From the NCBI RefSeq assembly GCF_033115175.1, contig NC_084840.1:77515179-77579178 (forward strand): a stretch of 64,000 bases of DNA, given 5' to 3'. The stretch's first letter is position 1; each line of letters opens with the position of its first letter. Made by a program: the position numbers and the translations under genes. Below the pieces are notes generated by a model. It had not been told where the DNA came from. It did not search any database and worked only from the letters and a program-made list of their open reading frames with translations. This stretch comes from Lepus europaeus (taxonomy: Eukaryota > Chordata > Mammalia > Lagomorpha > Leporidae). Positions 48,206 through 60,960 of the stretch are shown piece after piece.

Positions 48206-48663
48206 ATATGTATACATAGAAGCAAAATAATGTTATCCCATAGTAGATGAAAAGCCCATTATCTGTATGCTCTATCTGTAGTGCTGATGTAAAAGTGTGG
48301 TGTTATATAAAGATTATGCCAAACACCAAAACACTTATTCAGCAAGGAATCTTCAGACTCAGCTCCTTAACAGAAAAATTAACCATCAGTAAATAGAATA
48401 ACTAATCTCCAGGCAGGGTGTGCTCCTGTTAACGTCACAAATAGTGATGACTATTGGAAAATTAAAATGTTTTAGAGTGCTTCAGAAGTCTCTGAAAACA
48501 AGGCAAGCCCTGAGTTAGCAGAAGAAGGGAAGATGGGGACTACTGAGAAAGAATAAAGGCTTTTGTCATCCTTCCCACCTAACAGGGTGTGTTCAAAGCC
48601 CAGGTTAAGATTCTTCCCCAGTTCTGATCACCCAGAGTGAGAGGGCTAGGTGGCAATGGTGAT

Positions 48664-48713
48664 GGTGAGATAGATTGATAAATAGATAGGTCGGCAGATC
48701 AATAGATAGATAA
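48664..48713. repeat. (GATA)n-like short tandem repeat
   Basis: Degenerate GATA units about 75 nt past exon 3 of TUBAL3 in its intron 3. Confidence 0.75.
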
Positions 48714-48781
48714 TGCTGGGGAGTTCTGCTACAGGATCATAACTTCCCAGGCACAGTCTGGGTCAGAGCAGAAGATGAGCC

Positions 48782-48787
48782 ACTTGC
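48782..48787 (-). other. TUBAL3: GC-type splice donor of TUBAL3 intron 3
   Basis: On the minus strand the junction reads AAGCTG|GCAAGT. The acceptor of the next exon is CCCCAG|GCAGAGCAG. Only this junction preserves the reading frame and the alpha-tubulin sequence R-K-L-A-E-Q-C. GC-AG introns make up about 1% of mammalian introns and usually have otherwise strong donors, as here. Confidence 0.8.
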
Positions 48788-48936
48788 CAGCTTCCGGATC
48801 CTCTCTAGCACAAGATCGATGATCTCTGAGCCCACAGAGTAGCGACCTCGTGCGTAGTTGTTCGCAGCATCCTCCTTCCCACTAAGCAGCTGCTCTGGAT
48901 GGAAGAGTGAACGGTACTTTCCAGTACGGATGCCAT
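48788..48936 (-). CDS. TUBAL3: Tubulin alpha chain-like 3, exon 3
   Basis: This is a 149-nt internal exon, the same length I expect for exon 3 of alpha-tubulin genes. It starts after TTCATTCTCTGCAG (minus strand), finishes the split Asp83 codon, and encodes residues 84-132 ([15 protein letters not shown]... to ...ERIRKL). [17 protein letters not shown] and EIIDLVL are typical alpha-tubulin strings. To stay in phase with exon 4 it must end at AAG CTG, which makes the intron begin GCAAGT. The nearby GT two codons on would break the frame. The donor is therefore a GC donor in a strong consensus context. Confidence 0.93.
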
Positions 48937-49085
48937 CTGCAGAGAATGAAAGGAAGTCAGCTGTTAGCCCTTAGCTAATCTACTCAGGGGCCCCTATCCT
49001 GAATCCCATCTTTCTCCAAATATTGTGGTAAAGAATGAAATTTAAACTCCAGAATTCCTAATCTAGAAAAAGATTTCTTTTCAAA

Positions 49086-49355
49086 AAATAATTGTGTGTG
49101 TGTGTGTGTGTGTATGAAAGGAATAATAATAGAGAGAGATCTTCCATCTGCTGGTTCATATCTGAAATGGCTACACCAGTTAAGGCTGGGCCAAAACCAG
49201 GAAGCAGAATACCATCTGGTCTTCCATGAGGATGGCAGGGGTACAAGTTCTTGGGCCATTCTCCGCTGCCTTCCCACAAGCATTAGTTTCCCACTGGATC
49301 AGAAGTGGAAAAGCCAGGACTCAACCTTGGCACCAAAGAGCTGTGTCAGCCCTAG
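49086..49355 (-). repeat. C-SINE fragment, diverged
   Basis: GATCTTCCATCTGCTGGTTCA to AGAAGTGGAAAAGCCAGGACTCAAC in reverse; its tail side carries a (TG)n run at 49093-49112. Confidence 0.75.
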
Positions 49356-49967
49356 AAGCTCACTGCCTAAGTGGAGATTCATCAAGAGCAACACTGTTCT
49401 CTCAATTCACCTTGCACTCCTTTGTATGACCATGAATTTCTAAACCGCCATTCGCATACCCCAAAATGATCTTAAAATTGAGTTTAAATAACTTTTAACT
49501 GCTTACATCCAAAAGAAAACCAAGGTTTAGATGTTGTGAAGATATAGTCATAACTAAGATATATACATGCATATAATTCTTGGTAGACTATTTGCTTCCT
49601 ACTTGAAGCTATATGTTAATTTTCAGTCTAAGGAGGTAATTTACGGACATCTTCTTGTGACAATTTCCAGCTGGGTTCTTATGGGTTATTAGGTCCATAG
49701 ATTCCTTTAGTAAAATTCTTGCTTCAAGTTTAGTAGTTATAGAATCTGCTATTCATAACAACACCCATCCCATCCATCCTGACTTTCTGGACATTTGCAT
49801 ATTTTGCTTGAAGACTTCCGTACCTGATCTGGTCTTCTAAACCAACATCTTCAGAGATTTTGATGGTTTTTAAACACAGCTGTTTCACTGTCCCTTAGCT
49901 TCCTTAACTCCAATGTCAGTCAGCAGCACTTGAATCATCATCACTCAGAACTATTCGATTTCCAAAA

Positions 49968-50319
49968 TTTTTTTATTTTTTATTTTTTTGACAGGCAGAG
50001 TGGACAGTGAGAGAGAGAGACAGAGAGAAAGGTCTTCCTTTTCCCTTGGTTCACCCACAATGGCCACTGCAGCTGGCGCGCTGTGGTCGGCACTCTGCAC
50101 TGATCCGAAGTCAGGAGCCAGGTGCTTCTCCTGGTCCCCCATGCGGGTGCAGGGCCCAAGGACTTGGGGCCATCCTCCACTGCACTCCCAGGCCACAGAA
50201 GAGAGCTGGACTGGAAGAGGAGCAACCAGGACAGAATCCAGCGCCCAGACCAGAACTAGAACCCAGGGTGCCGGCGCCGCAGGTGGAGGATTAGCCTATT
50301 GAGCCACGGCGCCAGCCCC
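49968..50319 (-). repeat. C-SINE in TUBAL3 intron 2
   Basis: Target duplication ATTTCCAAAA at 49958-49967 and 50320-50329; well preserved. Confidence 0.95.
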
Positions 50320-50939
50320 ATTTCCAAAACCTTAAACTTGCCAAATCCTTTCTTAGCTTCCTAACCTCCCTGTAACCATGCTTATGATGCAACCCCTGGC
50401 TCAACTTCATCCCCCTTTGTTGTTTTGGTCACACACTCTAAGATCTGGCCACATGGAACACCTTGTTAAACCTGCTATAATCCTTTGTGCATCTGTACAG
50501 ATTTGCAAATGTAGTTCTCTCATGAGGTGTTTGAAGACTTCCTGGACTGTTGTTGTTTCCACCTTGTTGAAGTCATTCCTTCCATTATTAGCTTGAATCA
50601 TATGAAATTGATGGGGTTTTTTGTTTGTTTAAAACTAGTCACACTCACACACTGGCAATTTTACATAGCTCAATTTAATACCTATGTTAGTGTTGTGACC
50701 AGTTACATTTTGTTCTCCTCTAAAATACATTGCTTTTCTGTTAAAAAAAAAAAAAAACAGTGACTTTTATTAAAAAACAAACCTGGAACCAAATCCAGTA
50801 CCACATTTAAGTCAATGACATTTGGCAAGTTTCTTAAACTTTCAAAGATTCAGTCTCCTCATCTATAAAGTGAGAATGACAATAGTGACTCCTTACAAAG
50901 TCCTTGATAAATTAGCAAGTCCTTAATTGAAAAGGAGTA

Positions 50940-51640
50940 ACTGCTTTCCTGAATATTTGCCCCTCAAAAAGTCATCTGTCAATGCCTAATCCCCAGTGTG
51001 ATACTGTTGGAAATGGGGTCTTCAATATGCAAGTGAGTAATGAGGGGATCATCAGTTAGATTAGATTAGTGCTCTCCTAAGAAGTCATGAGAGATGATTT
51101 CCCAGCCAGGTGAGTACACTGCAAAGTGGGCACCACCCAAAAAACAGGAAAACAGCCCTCTACACAAAATGAAATTTTTAAGGGGTGGGATATTTGAATC
51201 CCATATCTGAGTGCCCGATTTTAGTCTTAACTCTACTCCCAGTCCCAGGTCCCTATTAATTTGCAGCCTGGGAAGTAACAGGTGATAGCTCAGATGCTTT
51301 AGGTCCTGCCACGCACATGGGATACTTGAATTGAGTTTCTGGCTCCTGGGCATTTGGGGAGCATGAATCAGAGGATGGGAGTGTGTGTGTATGTATGTGT
51401 GTGTGTGCACACCTGCACATGTGTATGCACAAGCATACATGCCTAAACATGCATGCACATGCTCATGTTTCTCTCTCCTCCTCCTTTCTGAATTAATTGA
51501 GTAAAAAATAAATTAATAATTTTTAAAAAGAGCTCTCACCAGAGGCCAACCATGGGGGCACTTTGATCTCAGACTTCCAGCTTCCAGAATTGTGAGGAAC
51601 AGACATCTGTTGTTGAAGCTCTGCATTTCCAATTGGAATC
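50940..51640 (+). mobile_element. MLT1-type LTR split by a C-SINE
   Basis: The left part (50940-51180) contains CAATGCCTAATCCCCAGTGTGATACTGTTGGAAATGGGGTCTTC wording, and the right part (51529-51640) GATCTCAGACTTCCAGCTTCCAGAATTGTGAGGAACAGACATC, both MLT1 hallmarks. A C-SINE sits between. Confidence 0.7.
51183..51528 (+). repeat. Divergent C-SINE inside MLT1-type LTR
   Basis: GGGGTGGGATATTTGAATCCC head; CT tract partly replaced by a TG/ATG-rich run (51376-51465). Confidence 0.7.
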
Positions 51641-54600
51641 AACCTACTGACACTAACATCCCATGCCCTGGTCAAATCCGTGCTATACTAAGGTGGTAGC
51701 TGGGTAAGAGGTTTGAGTAATCACCTTCCCACAGAGACACGATGTGAACAGCTATACACACACCAAGTTGTCTTCACTGCAGCTATGGAAGCCAAGTGAG
51801 AGAACACAGCACCTTATCTTGTTATAGTCACAAGAAAAGTTAAGAAGGAAAGAGTTGCATATGTCATCCCTCCCCCATCTCCCAAGGAGCATGGCCTAGA
51901 GAGATGCCTCTCACTTAGGAGAACAAGAGCAAACCAAATCCCAGTGCCAGGTCCACTGTGAAAAACAAAATCAGGTTGAGCCTTCTGGCTCCTGCCCACA
52001 AGCCCTTATCCATTCAGTAGTATTTGGTGCCTCCATAACCAGGTGGTATCCACTACCCTCCCCAAACACCAGAGGAAAGCAAAACTCAAGCCTTGCAGAA
52101 ACAGGAAAGGGAAATGAGGACTGTACCTTAGAGCTCAAAACATAGCCTACTACTCTGAGACCCAGCACCTGGTAGAGCCCAAAGGCCTCTACCACCTAGC
52201 CAACACTCACAGATTGAGCCTCTAGACTTACCTGGCATCAGACAGAAACCTGTGCTCCAATGAGTAGGACTCATTTTGGGGTGTGTCACTGCCAGACTTC
52301 AATGGGCCTGGAAGGTGCCCCTGAAATCTTGTGAGGCCCAAGGACAATGGAACCCATGTACACCCAGCCTGGGGCCAATCTGGGCAGCCAGGGAACTGTC
52401 AGCCCAGACAACAAGGAGCCAAAGGACTGTGTCTTAGAAATCAGTGTTGGGCTGGTACAGCCCAACTCTGGGCAAATCTGCCCACTGGGTTTCCATCCCC
52501 AGGCCAGTGCCTGTGGACCATCCTGGACTTGCCCCAATGTCACGTGAGATAGACTTTTTTGGTGTGCAGCACCATTTGTCTTTTGTGGGCCTTGTGTGCA
52601 TCCCTAAGATTTCACAGAACTTGGTGACTGTGAGACCCAGGTGTGATCCTCCTAGTACTTGCCTGAGGAGCTACCTCTCCCATCACCCCACCAACCTTGG
52701 ACACACAGAAAGGAATCATGAGACCGTTTTAGAACTCAATATCAGGTTGATAAAACCCAGCATCAAGAAGATTCTGATGGTTCCTTTCCCTAGGTCAGTG
52801 ACTAGATGGAGTGTTAGAACTTGCTTCAGTGTTCAGTGGAGTTCCATGTTCCTAGCTGAGCAGTCTTGTATCCCAGTCAGATATGTGCAGCATCAGGCAA
52901 TCGACCACCTCATTAGCCAACAGAACATAGCCTACCTCAGCAGCAGATTAGATTACTTAGACATTCTAGAAGGACAGCGACAAATGAAACCAGATTACTA
53001 CAATCCTTCAATGTGCAGACGTCATAGTTCAACAAGCATCAGAAAATTCCAGGGAAACAAAATTTCACCAAAGAAGCTAAATAGGTGCCAGAAACCAACC
53101 ATCTAGGAATGGAAATTTTGAAATGCTCAGAAGAAGATTTCAGAATTGCTGTTTTAAGTAAACTCAATGAAATTCAAGAGAACATAGAGAAATGATCAGC
53201 ATTCTAACAGAGATTTGATAGAGTAGGAAGTAATTAAAGTCAAGCAAAAAACCTTCAACTGAAAAATATACTCAGTGAAATTAAAAAAAAAAAAACATGA
53301 TAGAAGGCATCAGTAGCAGAATAGATAAAAGAGAAGAAATAATCAGTGCACTCAAAGATAGGCTATTCGAAAATACAAAGTTGGAGAAGAAAGAAGAGAA
53401 ATGAAGAAATTGTTGGGAAAATATGAGATAACATGGAAAGAGGAAATATTTGAGTAACTGGGATTTAAGAGGGACTTAAGAACGACAAAGGGATAGAAAA
53501 AATATTCCAGGAGATAACCACAGAAAACTTCCCATACCTACAGAAAACTATAACTAGCCTGGTACAGGAAGGTCAAAGGTCACCCAAGACAACACAACCA
53601 AGTCTACTCCAAGGTATATTACAATCAAACTCTACAAGGTAAAGAGAGGATTCTGGAAGCTGTATGAGAAAAGAAGCAAATAACAAAATGGGGAACCCAA
53701 GTCACCTGACTGCAGACTTCAGAAGTCTTACAGCCCAGAAATTTGTTCCCTTTATATAAAGAAGATAAAATAAAGAGAAAAAAAGAAACCTTATTGTCCA
53801 AGAGGGAGTGGGTTGAGACTTTCACAGTACCAAAAGAAAAACAATCGCCAGCCAAGAATACATGTATCGAGCAATGCTCTTCTTCAGAGGAGAAGATGAA
53901 GAGATTTTGAGCCAAAGAAAAAGTAAAAGAATTTATCATCACAGACCTGATTTTCAAGAAATGCTGAAGGGAATTATTCAAACTGAAAGAGGCTAATAAG
54001 TAAGAAGAAAGTGTCAGAAGGTAGAAAAGTCACTGGTAAGGGTAACTCTAACAACAAATTCAGAATGCTCTAATATTGTAAACATAGTGATGTTAATCAT
54101 TTACATTTCTATCATGAAGATTCTAAAAATTGTAACTACACTAAAATGTTTAGAGACAGGCAAAATGGGAAAAGCTCATATGTAACAGCAAAATTCCAAA
54201 TGCAGGGAGAAATGGAACACAAATGTAGAGTGCCTTATTAGGATTATTCTCCTCAATTTTTGATTGTCTCATTTCCCATTTTTAAAATCGATGTCAAGTT
54301 GTTATCATTTCAAGATATCTTGTTATAAGCAAAAGGAATATTTTGCAAAAATCAAGGTATAACTACAAAACAAAACCTACACATAGGGATACCAAAAACA
54401 ATAACCAGGGACTCAAAGTACACCACTAGAGAAAATCCCTTAACCATGAATGAAGATTGGGACAAAGAAATAAAGGGACTATAATAAAAATACAAAGTAA
54501 GTATCAAAATGGGCATATTAACATCTTACCTGTCAACAATTATCACATTTCAATGGACTAAATTATTGAATTAAAAGACATAGAGTGACCAAATGGATTT

Positions 54601-56639
54601 TTTGAAAACAGGACCCAACTATACACTGACTACAAGAAACTGACGTGACCTGCAAGAACACAGAAAGATTGAAAATGAAAGGATGGAACAAGCTATTCCA
54701 TGCAACTGAGATACAAAAGAAAGCAGGAGTAGCCACAGTTCTATCAGACAAAATGTGTTTTAAATCAAAAGCAGTAAAAAGAGACCAAAAAGGTCATTAT
54801 ACAAAGGGTTCAATCCAGCAAGAGGGAATAATACTTGCAAATATATATGCATGTAGTATTTGAAGCAACCAAATACATAAAACAAATATTAATGGACCTG
54901 AAGAGAGAAATAGACTCCAAGACAATAACAATAGAATACTTTAATACCCTTGTAGAAATGGACAGATCATATCCACAGAAAATCAACAAAGAAACAAGAG
55001 CTGAACTGTGCTCTAGATCCATTGTACCTGAAATCTATAGAACTTTCCATTCTTCTCCACAGTAAATAGGAAATTTTCCAGAATAGATCATAGAGTAGTT
55101 CACAAACAAGTTTCAAAAATTTAAAAAAGTAAAAATCATCTTGAGTATCTTTTCTAACCACAGTGTAGTAAACCTAGAAATCAACAGTGAGAAAAATGTT
55201 ACAAACTACAAAAAGAAGTGGAAATTAAACAACTTACTCCTGAGCAATCAATAGATCAAGGAGGAAGTCTAAAAATTTCTTGGAATGAATTCAGAAACAC
55301 AGCATACCCAAATCAATTGGATACAGCAAAAACAGTACTAAGAGAGAAGTTCATAGCAATCAATGACTGCATTAAAAAAAAAAAAAAAAAAAAAAACATG
55401 ATTTCAAATAAACAACATATGGGTACACCTCAAAGAACGAGAAAAACAAGAATAAATCAAATCAAAAATTGGTAGAAAGAAAGAAATAACAAAACCCAGA
55501 GCACAAATAAATAACATAGATGAAAAGAACACAAAATAATAGTAAAATGAAGTTGTTTCTTTCAATAGATAAACAAAATTGATAAACTCTTATCTAGGCT
55601 CACAGAGGTAAAAAGAGAGACATTTCAAACACACAGAATATGACATGGTAATGGAGATATTAGCATTGACACCACAGAAATACGGAAAAAAATGGACAAA
55701 TTATTGGATATATATACATTATACAAATGGAATCATGAGTAAATAGAATACATAAACAGATCAGTAATTAGTAGTAAGACTGAATCAGCAATAAAAATAC
55801 TACACATCAAACAAAAAAATGGCTTCACTGCTACATTCTACAAAACATTTGAAAAAAGAATTAACACCAATCCTTCTTAAATTATTTCAAAAAAAAAAAA
55901 AAGAGGAGGGAATTCTTCAAAATTCATTCTATGATGCCAGCTATAACTTGATACCAAAACCAGCAAAGATACAACAAAAAAAGAAAGTTGCAGGCCAATA
56001 TCCTTGATGAACACAGATGCAAAAATCTTTACAAAATACTAGCACATAAAAACCAACAGCACGTAAAAAGATCACTCACCATGATCAAGTGAGTTTCAGC
56101 TCAGAGATATAAGAAGGGTTCAACATACACAAATCAATAAATGTAGTAATACCGTATCAAAAGAATGAAGGACAAAAGTCATATGATCACCTCAACAAAT
56201 GCAGAAAAGGCATTTGATAAAATTACTTCATGATTAAAAACTCTGACCAAATTAAGTATACAAAGAACATACCTCAATATAATAAAGACCACAATTAACA
56301 TCATATTGAATAGGGAAATAATCAGACTTTCTAAGAACTGAAACAGCACAAGGATGATCACTTTTATTCAGCATAGTACTGGAGATCCTACCTAGAGCAA
56401 TTAAGCAAGAGAAAGAAATAAAGGGCATTCAAATTAGAAATGAGGAAGTCAAATTGTCACTGCTTCCAGGTGATAATTTTATATATAGAAAACCCCAAAG
56501 ATTTCACCCAAAAAATGTTTAAAGTAATAATTCAGTAAAGTTGCCAGATGTGAAGTAGATGTAAAAAAAAAAATCATTAGAATTGTCAAACACCAGAAGA
56601 AAATCATCTAAATAAAATTAATCAATTTTTAAAAAATAT

Positions 56640-56946
56640 CATGTAGGATCTCTGTCTTTAATGTGCTGTACACTCTTATTTAATGCTATAACTAGTACTC
56701 CAACAGTATTTTTTCACTTTGTGTTGCTATGTGGGGGCAAACTGTCAAAATCTTTACTTAATATATACTAAACTGATCTTCTGTATATAAAGAGAATTGA
56801 AAATGAATCTTGATGTGAATGGAAGGGGAGAGGGAGCGGGAAAGGGAAGGGTTGCAGGTGGGAAGGAAGTTATGGTTGGGGGAAGCCATTGTAATCCATA
56901 AGCTGTACTTTGGAAATTTATATTCATTAAATAAAAGTTTAAAAAA
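56640..56946 (+). mobile_element. 5'-truncated young lagomorph L1 3' end, nested in the old L1
   Basis: About 300 nt match the 3' UTR at 44269-44560, including the CTGTATATAAAGAG block, the G-rich tract and ATTAAATAAAAG. ORF2-like sequence of the old L1 stops just before it and resumes after it. A clear target duplication was not found. Confidence 0.75.
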
Positions 56947-57984
56947 ATCAAGAGAATAATCACATTTCCAATAGTTACCTCCCCCCCAAAAATGCATAAA
57001 ATACCTGGAACAAATTTAACCAGGTTAGTGAAAACTATCTAGAAAGAAAACTATAAATCATTGATGAAAGAAATTGAAGAGGTCACAAAGAAATGGAAAG
57101 ACATTCTGTTTTCATGGATTGAAAAATCACTATCATTAAAATGTGCAAACTACCTAAAGCAATTCACATATTCACTGTAATCCCTACCAAAATACCAATG
57201 ATACTTTTCCCAAAACTAGAAAAGACACCACTAAAATTTGTGTGGAACCACAAAAAAAAAAAAATTGCCAAAGTGATCATGAGCAAAAAGAACAAAGCAG
57301 GAGGCATTATACTACCAGTAACTAAAACAAAGCTACAGTAATTAAAACAGCAAGGTATTGGCATAAAATCATAGACAAACAGAATAAAATAGAGACCCTA
57401 GAAGTAAACCAATACATCTACAGTTAACTGATCTTTGACAAAGGTCCTAAAAACATGCATTGAATAAAAAGTCTTTTTAATAAATGGTGCTAAGAAATTT
57501 GGTTATACACATGCAGAAGAATAACCTAGAGCACTCCCACCTTGTACAAAAATCAATTCAAAATAGATTTTCTGGATCCAACCCCAAAAGCACAGGAAAT
57601 AAAAGCAAAAATTGACAATTGAGTTTCATCAAACTAAAGAGCTTTTGCACAGCCAGGGAAACAATCCACAGAGTGAAGAGACAACCAACAGAATAGGAGA
57701 GTTAATTTATAAGGTAAATGTCTCATAAGGGTTTAATGTCCAGAATATATAAAGAACTCAAACAATGCCAACAGAAAAAAATGCAAACAATCCAATTTTA
57801 AAATGGACAATAGACCTAAAAAGATATTTATCAAAGAAAGACATACAAACGGCCAACAGATACATGAAAAATTCTCAGCATCACTAATCATCAGGTAAAT
57901 CCAAATCAAAACCACAATAAGATAGCTCCTCACTGCAGTAAAATTAGCTATTATCAAAGAGAGAGAGAGAGAGAGAGAGCAAAA

Positions 57985-58297
57985 AATGAGGCTAGAGTTA
58001 TGGCTGAGAGGATTAAGCTGCTGGCTAAGATGCTGGCATCCCAAATGAGCACTGGTTCAAGTCCCAGCTGCTCCACTTCCAGTCTAGCTTTCTACTAATG
58101 TATCTAGGAAAGCAGCAGAAGATGGCCCAGAAACTTGGGCCCCTATCATCCACGTGGGAAATCCAAAGGAGTTCTAGCCTCCTGGCTTCAGCCTTGCCCA
58201 TTTCAACTGTTGCAGCTGTTTAGGGAGTAAACCAGAATATGGAAGATCTTTCTTTTTCTGTAACACTGTCTTTCCAAATAAAAAAATCTTAAAAAAA
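57985..58297 (+). repeat. C-SINE inside old L1
   Basis: Head GAGGCTAGAGTTATGGCTGAGAGG, preceded by (GA)n at 57958-57979. Confidence 0.85.
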
Positions 58298-58489
58298 TGG
58301 TAACAAGTGTTGGCAAGGATGTGGAGAAAAGGGAACCCTTGGACACTTGGTAGGAATGTAAATTATTGCTGCCTTTGTGGAAAACAGTATGGAGGTTCTT
58401 CAGAAAAAAAAAAATAGAACTACCATATGATCCAGCAGACCCTCTTCTGATTATAAATCTAAGGAAAAAAAATTTTTTAAAAAGGCAGG

Positions 58490-58905
58490 GTGGGGCTGGA
58501 GAGAGCAGTTGTGGTGCAGTGGGTAAAAAGCCACTACCTGCAATGCTGCCATCTCCTGTGTGAACTAGTTCAAGACCTTGCTGCTCTACTTCCAATCCAG
58601 CTCCTTGCTAATATACGTAGGAAAGCAGCATCAGATGACCTAAGAGTTTGGGACCCTGCACCCACATAGGAGACCCAGAAGAAGTTCCTGGTTTCTGGAT
58701 CTGCCTGGCCCACCTCTGGCCATTGTAGCCATTTGGGGAGTGAACCAGCAAATGAAAGATTCTCTCTCTCCCTCTCTCTCTTCACCTCTCTCTCTCTTTC
58801 CCTCTCTCTCCTTCTCTCTCCCTCCCTCCCTCTCCCTCTCCTCTCTCTCCCTCTCCTCTCTGTGTAACTCTGACTTTCGAATAAATAAATAAATATTTTT
58901 TAAAA
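58490..58905 (+). repeat. C-SINE with 100-nt (CT)n expansion
   Basis: GGGGCTGGAGAGAGCAGTTGTGG head; pyrimidine tract from about 58763 to 58862, far longer than usual. Confidence 0.88.
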
Positions 58906-59984
58906 TCTAAAGAAAATAAAATCCATCTCTCAAAGAAACATCTGAACTCCCCTGTTTATTGTAGTACTATTCACAATAGCCAGGAAATGGAAATGATTTA
59001 AGTGCCCATCAATTGATGAATGGATAAGGAAAACATGGTACATACGGACAATGAAGCATTACTTAGCCATAAAAAGGATAAAATCTTATCATTTGCAACA
59101 CCATGGATGGAACTGGATAGAGGTGAGTATGTTAAGTGAAATAAGCTAAACACAGAAAGACAAATATCACTGATCTCACTCATCTGTGGAATCTAAAACA
59201 TTTAGGTGATCTCATAGAAATTAAAAATACAACAGGGGTTACCAGAGGCTGGGGCGGAAAGTGGAGAAAGAGGGAGGAAGAAAGGGTAATTGATGGGTGT
59301 ATAAAGTTCTGGGGTTCTATTGCACAGTAGGATGAAGATAGATAATGTTGACTTATTATATATTTCTATATTTAAAAACTAGAAGATAGGATTCTTGGAT
59401 GTTTCCAAAATAAAGAAATGTTAAATAGTTGAAAGAATAAAGAATTTACCCTGATTAGATATCACATAGTATACACATGTAATGAAGCATCACATAGTGC
59501 CTCATAAATATGCACAATTTCATATGACTATGAAACATTTTTAAAGAAAAATAAACACATAAAATTAGAATTAAGAAGATCCAAAAAAATTAAATTCCAT
59601 GTCCCACACTGAACTTGTCTCTACTACAAAATAAGGTCCTCCTATAATATTCATATTTCATCTATCAATCTCAGGGAGGCTCTTCTGTCTTCTCTGTCTA
59701 GAATATTTATTTAACACATAAGGGAGTTTTAAAGATATCAAGGAAGAATGGAAGTAGAAGATAGCATCCATTTTCTACATAGACATTTCCCTGATCAGTT
59801 TTCTTTTCTATTCTCAACATCAGGACATTAGGTGAAGCCTACATGTTACAACAGTCCTGTAACTTTCTCCAATTCACACTGTCTCGATAAATATCTGGCA
59901 CATAGCATGTACCAAGTAAATGTTGAAGAAATTAATGAATAAATCTCTGTAACCAATCTTACTAACTCAATTTGTTTTTAATCA

Positions 59985-60960
59985 TCTTTTTCCATGCTAG
60001 AAAGTCTTTACTGCCCCCTACTATTTCCTTTAAAATTCAGATTAAGCATCTTATTCAAGGAGACTCCATTTTTTGCCTTCTAAGACTACAGTTGTTAAAA
60101 CTGTTTGTTTTCTTTTTCTTTTTTTTTTTTTTTTTTTTTTTTTGGACAGGCAGAGTGGACAGTAGAGGGAGACAGAGAGAAAGGTCTTCCTTTTTGCCGT
60201 TGGTTCACCCTCCAATGGCCGGCACACCGCGCTCATCCGATGGCAGGAGCCAGGTGCTTCTCCTGATCTCCCATGGGGTGCAGGGCCCAAGCACTTGGGC
60301 CATCCTCCACTGCACTCCCTGGCCACAGCAGAGAGCTGGCCTGGAAGAGGGGCAACTGGGACAGGATCGGTGCCCCGACCGGGACTAGAACCCGGTGTGC
60401 CAGCGCCACCAGGCGGAGGATTAGCCTACTGAGCCATGGCGCTGGCCAAAACTGTTTGTTTTCTAAACCACTAGATTATGTTATTTATAATCCTGTTTTA
60501 GTCTTCAATGATTCCTATTTATCAACTCATTTTCCATGTTCAAGCCAAAACAATACTCACAGGTGTCTGAATGTATCATTGCTTGTGGTGTCTATTCTCT
60601 CGTCTGTGAACTATTCTGCACCCATTCAAGACTCAGATGGAATATCACTTTGTCAAAAAAGCTTCTGATACTTTCCAGAGAAGTAATTCTGAGCTTCATT
60701 TCCTTCAGATCCTCATAATCAGGTCCGTGACAACCCTATAACCCACTGACTCCCACTCACAACAGTCCCTGCCCCATCACCCCTCTGTTTTTCTCCATAC
60801 CACTATCACCATTAGACATGCTATTTGTTTGGTTCTTATTGGTCTGAACCCCACTTGAAAGTCAGCTCCATGAGGACTAAGACTTGACTCTCCAGAGTCA
60901 AGAATGATGCCTAGGACAGATAAGGTTCTCTTACCTGTTGAATAAAACAAGGAAAGTCAG
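59985..60960 (+). repeat. L2-like relics, interrupted by a C-SINE
   Basis: AAATTCAGATTAAGCATC-TTATTCAAGGAGACTCC, CAAGACTCAGATGGAATATCAC-TTTGTC and CAGCTCCATGAGGACTAAGACTTG resemble the L2 3' half. The C-SINE at 60114-60447 splits it. Confidence 0.5.
60114..60447 (-). repeat. C-SINE in L2-like sequence
   Basis: 17-bp perfect target duplication AAAACTGTTTGTTTTCT at 60097-60113 and 60448-60464; about 25-nt T tract; lacks a short piece after the CCAATGGCC block. Confidence 0.96.

Larger units (their letters stand above)
51650..59560 (+). mobile_element. Old near-full-length L1, antisense in TUBAL3 intron 2
   Basis: The 5' UTR-like region (about 51.65-52.7 kb) leads to an ORF1 relic (about 52.75-53.98 kb, with coiled-coil and CTD remnants). 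ORF2 relics follow: endonuclease region near 54.5-55.5 kb, the RT region near 56.0-56.6 kb, C-terminal pieces at 57.0-57.95, 58.3-58.48 and 58.92-59.2 kb, then a 3' end to about 59.56 kb. Stops and indels are everywhere, so it is long dead. It is split by a younger L1 3' fragment and two C-SINEs. The L1MA/L1MB age class is a guess. Confidence 0.75.

Noticed and set aside
48770-48786. GT two codons after R-K-L as the donor of TUBAL3 exon 3
   Set aside because: Using it adds GCAA and shifts the frame of exon 4, destroying the tubulin sequence.
52444-53106. 220-aa open frame
   Set aside because: It spans the 5' UTR and ORF1 start of the old L1; chance opening in repeat DNA.
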